Origin: Flavobacterium sp. LC2016-01
GTDB taxonomy: Bacteria; Bacteroidota; Bacteroidia; Flavobacteriales; Flavobacteriaceae
Reading direction: 5' to 3'
NCBI RefSeq assembly: GCF_009711135.1
Contig: NZ_WMIC01000005.1
Span: forward strand, 186,001 to 250,000
Length of the DNA stretch: 64,000 bases
Positions 62,581 through 64,000 of the stretch are shown one piece after another. The stretch's first letter is position 1. Each line of letters starts with the position of its first letter. The notes under the pieces were generated by a model. It was given only the letters and a program-made list of their open reading frames with translations, ran no database searches and was not told the DNA's origin. The translations under genes were made by a program, and so were the position numbers.

Positions 62581-63164
62581 AATTGAAACCTTCAAAAGGG
62601 GTTAAGATATATTGTAATTTTTATAGTGTACTTGGGATTGAAAACTGAGGCATATAAGCTGAAAGATTTTTTTACTCTTTGTCATTATCTTTTGTGCATA
62701 TTGTTGTAAATTTTTTTTTGATGTTTTTTCTGTACAAAAAATCTTAAATAATCACAAATATATAAGTTATTACTTTGAAATTGTTATAGATTTATTAAAA
62801 AAAAAATGTTTTGATTTATAAAGTTATTATTAGAAATCATTTTATGTCGAATGGGTAATGTTTCTGAGTTAGTGATTATATCAATTATTCAAGATGTGAA
62901 GAGAAAAGAGTTGCTAAAAATTGGAGAACGAAAAACAATAAACAAGCAGTATTATTGTAAAATATGCTGTCATTATTTTATAGAAAATTATACTCAATAA
63001 AGATTATAAGTCAGGTATAAGCCAAATATCATTCAATTAACCAAAGAAGGCTTAGGGATGAAAATTATAGCAATAATCTTCAAAATGTCCTAGTGTTGGC
63101 ACTAGAGTAATGCTCGTGAAAGTAACAAATAAAAAAGTTGAAAGGAAATGTTTAGAAAACAAAA
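62581..63164. other. Gene-free AT-rich stretch
   Basis: I see no gene here. There are several A- and T-runs (62700-62810) and, at 63092-63135, GTTGGCACTAGAGTAATGCTCGTGAA, which resembles the dispersed block at 59590-59625. A small promoter for the 62580 gene is probable but not definable. Confidence 0.5.
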
Positions 63165-63188
63165 AAGCTCCAGATTTCTCTGAAGCTT
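63165..63188 (-). terminator. Terminator of tRNA-fMet
   Basis: AAGCTCCAGA and TCTGAAGCTT arms with a T6 run on the minus strand, 8 bp beyond the tRNA 3' end. Confidence 0.8.
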
Positions 63189-63196
63189 TGTCCTAG

Positions 63197-63269
63197 TAGC
63201 GGGAACAGGACTCGAACCTGTGACCTTCGGGTTATGAGCCCGACGAGCTGCCTACTGCTCTATCCCGCG
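63197..63269 (-). tRNA. Initiator tRNA-Met (CAU)
   Basis: On the minus strand a complete cloverleaf runs from CGCGGGATAGAGCAG to CCTGTTCCCGCTA. The anticodon loop is CTCATAA with CAU, the anticodon stem has three consecutive G:C pairs (GGG/CCC), and the 1-72 pair is mismatched, both hallmarks of the initiator. T-arm is GGTTCGAGTCC. The CCA end is not encoded. It is the intact right-hand member of three related sequences. Confidence 0.95.
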
Positions 63270-63395
63270 ATGTTTCGGGTGCAAAGATAAGCACTAAATA
63301 CAGTTTATCAAAGGAATTAGTGAAATATTTTTATTTAAATAAATTTAGTTCTAACTAATTGTTGTACAGTGAAATATGGTTTTGTGATTTTGAAA

Positions 63396-63920
63396 TTAGA
63401 TCTCATAATCAAGTAATTCGGAATAGGGATCATTTTTTAAACCTAATAATTTAGCAAAAGCAGGCTCGGTTTTGAGACCGTTTTGTTTGAGTTTTATGAT
63501 TTCCTGCCGAAAATTTTCGTCTCGTGATTCCAGAATTTGGTGTTCTATAATCATGTGCCTGTAGCCATTTTGATTTTTGGTTGGAAGATTTTGCCCGAAA
63601 ATTTCAATTTCAAAATCATCTAATTTGAAACTCCCAACTACTGATTCTTGCTGATTTAGTATAGTTTCTCTGATTTTAAAATCGGAGTTGTTTTTAAAAA
63701 GAGAAGTGATTTTTTCAATGAAATAACTTTTGTTCTGCCAATAACAAATAATATCAAGATCACTGTGTTCAATGTTAATATTTATTGGAATTGTACCAAC
63801 AAGAATTGAGTCAAATTCCGCAAGAACTTCTAAAATCCTGTTTTTAGTCAAAGTTCCATAAGCCAGAATTTGTCTTTCATTTCCAGATTTTAAATAGTCA
63901 ATTGTACTGAAATCAATCAT
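63396..63920 (-). CDS. DUF4269 nucleotidyltransferase-like protein
   Basis: The 174-aa soluble protein opens MIDFSTIDYLKSGNERQ and has the strand LVGTIPININIEHSDLDIICYW, a GT-S-DLD nucleotidyltransferase-like core, and later GYRHMIIEHQIL. These are DUF4269 features. The family may be a nucleotidyltransferase relative without proven activity. It begins 3 bp after the stop of the gene that enters from the right edge, so they are an operon. Confidence 0.82.
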   Translation of the reverse strand: MIDFSTIDYLKSGNERQILAYGTLTKNRILEVLAEFDSILVGTIPININIEHSDLDIICYWQNKSYFIEKITSLFKNNSDFKIRETILNQQESVVGSFKLDDFEIEIFGQNLPTKNQNGYRHMIIEHQILESRDENFRQEIIKLKQNGLKTEPAFAKLLGLKNDPYSELLDYEI

Positions 63921-63923
63921 TAT

Positions 63924-64000
63924 TTACTTGTCGTAATTTTTCTCTTCTTTAATTTCCTGAGCTAATCTTTTATTAATATTGATTTTGGCTTTGGTAAAAA
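63924..64000 (-). CDS. Partial gene, C-terminus only
   Basis: A leftward frame enters from the right edge and ends at TAA 63924-63926. The visible C-terminal residues are FTKAKININKRLAQEIKEE and then KNYDK, charged and helical. The identity cannot be told from this part. Its stop is 3 bp before the DUF4269 start. Confidence 0.55.
   Translation of the reverse strand, partial: FTKAKININKRLAQEIKEEKNYDK

Overview
The window looks like chromosome of a gliding Flavobacterium close to F. johnsoniae. The base composition is AT-rich, many promoters carry the Bacteroidota -7 box TAnnTTTG, and the gldK-gldL-gldM-gldN set is followed by a second gldN copy (gldO), an arrangement known from F. johnsoniae. 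About 50 protein genes and one tRNA are supported. No phage, transposase, integrase or CRISPR array is visible.

Left part (0-9.2 kb): mostly leftward genes for small membrane proteins, an alpha/beta hydrolase, a UPF0173 metallo-hydrolase, a TlpA-like periplasmic thioredoxin with a long N-terminal region, an Mpo1-like membrane protein, a TPR protein and a DUF3754 protein. Surface-protein cluster (9.2-21 kb): a three-gene unit (700, 170 and 163 aa), a 1475-aa collagen-like protein with YadA-like head repeats and an endosialidase-chaperone-like tail, and a 719-aa paralogue without collagen. Each of the three transcription units has the same ~42-bp inverted-repeat element 18-19 bp upstream of a TAnnTTTG box. 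In the same region are three copies of another promoter, with a CGTAT-TT-ATACG dyad exactly 24 bp from a -7 box. Each copy is followed by about 110 nt and a hairpin terminator, so I propose a family of small RNAs.

Middle (21-33 kb): a SulP transporter, a nucleotide pyrophosphatase/phosphodiesterase, and a leftward cluster miaB - YcxB-like - sigma54 activator - lptE - TPR protein - secG - groES - groEL, joining tRNA modification, outer-membrane assembly, Sec export and chaperonin. Gliding region (33-47 kb): topA, an arginase-fold protein that has lost metal ligands, gldK, gldL, gldM, gldN, gldO (type IX secretion and gliding motor), an FAD oxidoreductase, a DUF983 protein and an ABC-F ATPase.

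Right part (47-64 kb): lipid-related enzymes (App1-type phosphatase domain, diacylglycerol-kinase family), a FemAB-like acetyltransferase, LRR proteins (one with a type IX sorting tail), a ThuA-like protein, a second TlpA protein, and then an accessory stretch next to initiator tRNA-Met. That stretch holds two pairs of unfamiliar genes. Two degenerate copies of the tRNA 3' end plus its terminator lie at the left edges of these pairs, as expected of old integrations at the tRNA. Intergenic regions carry several dispersed inverted repeats.
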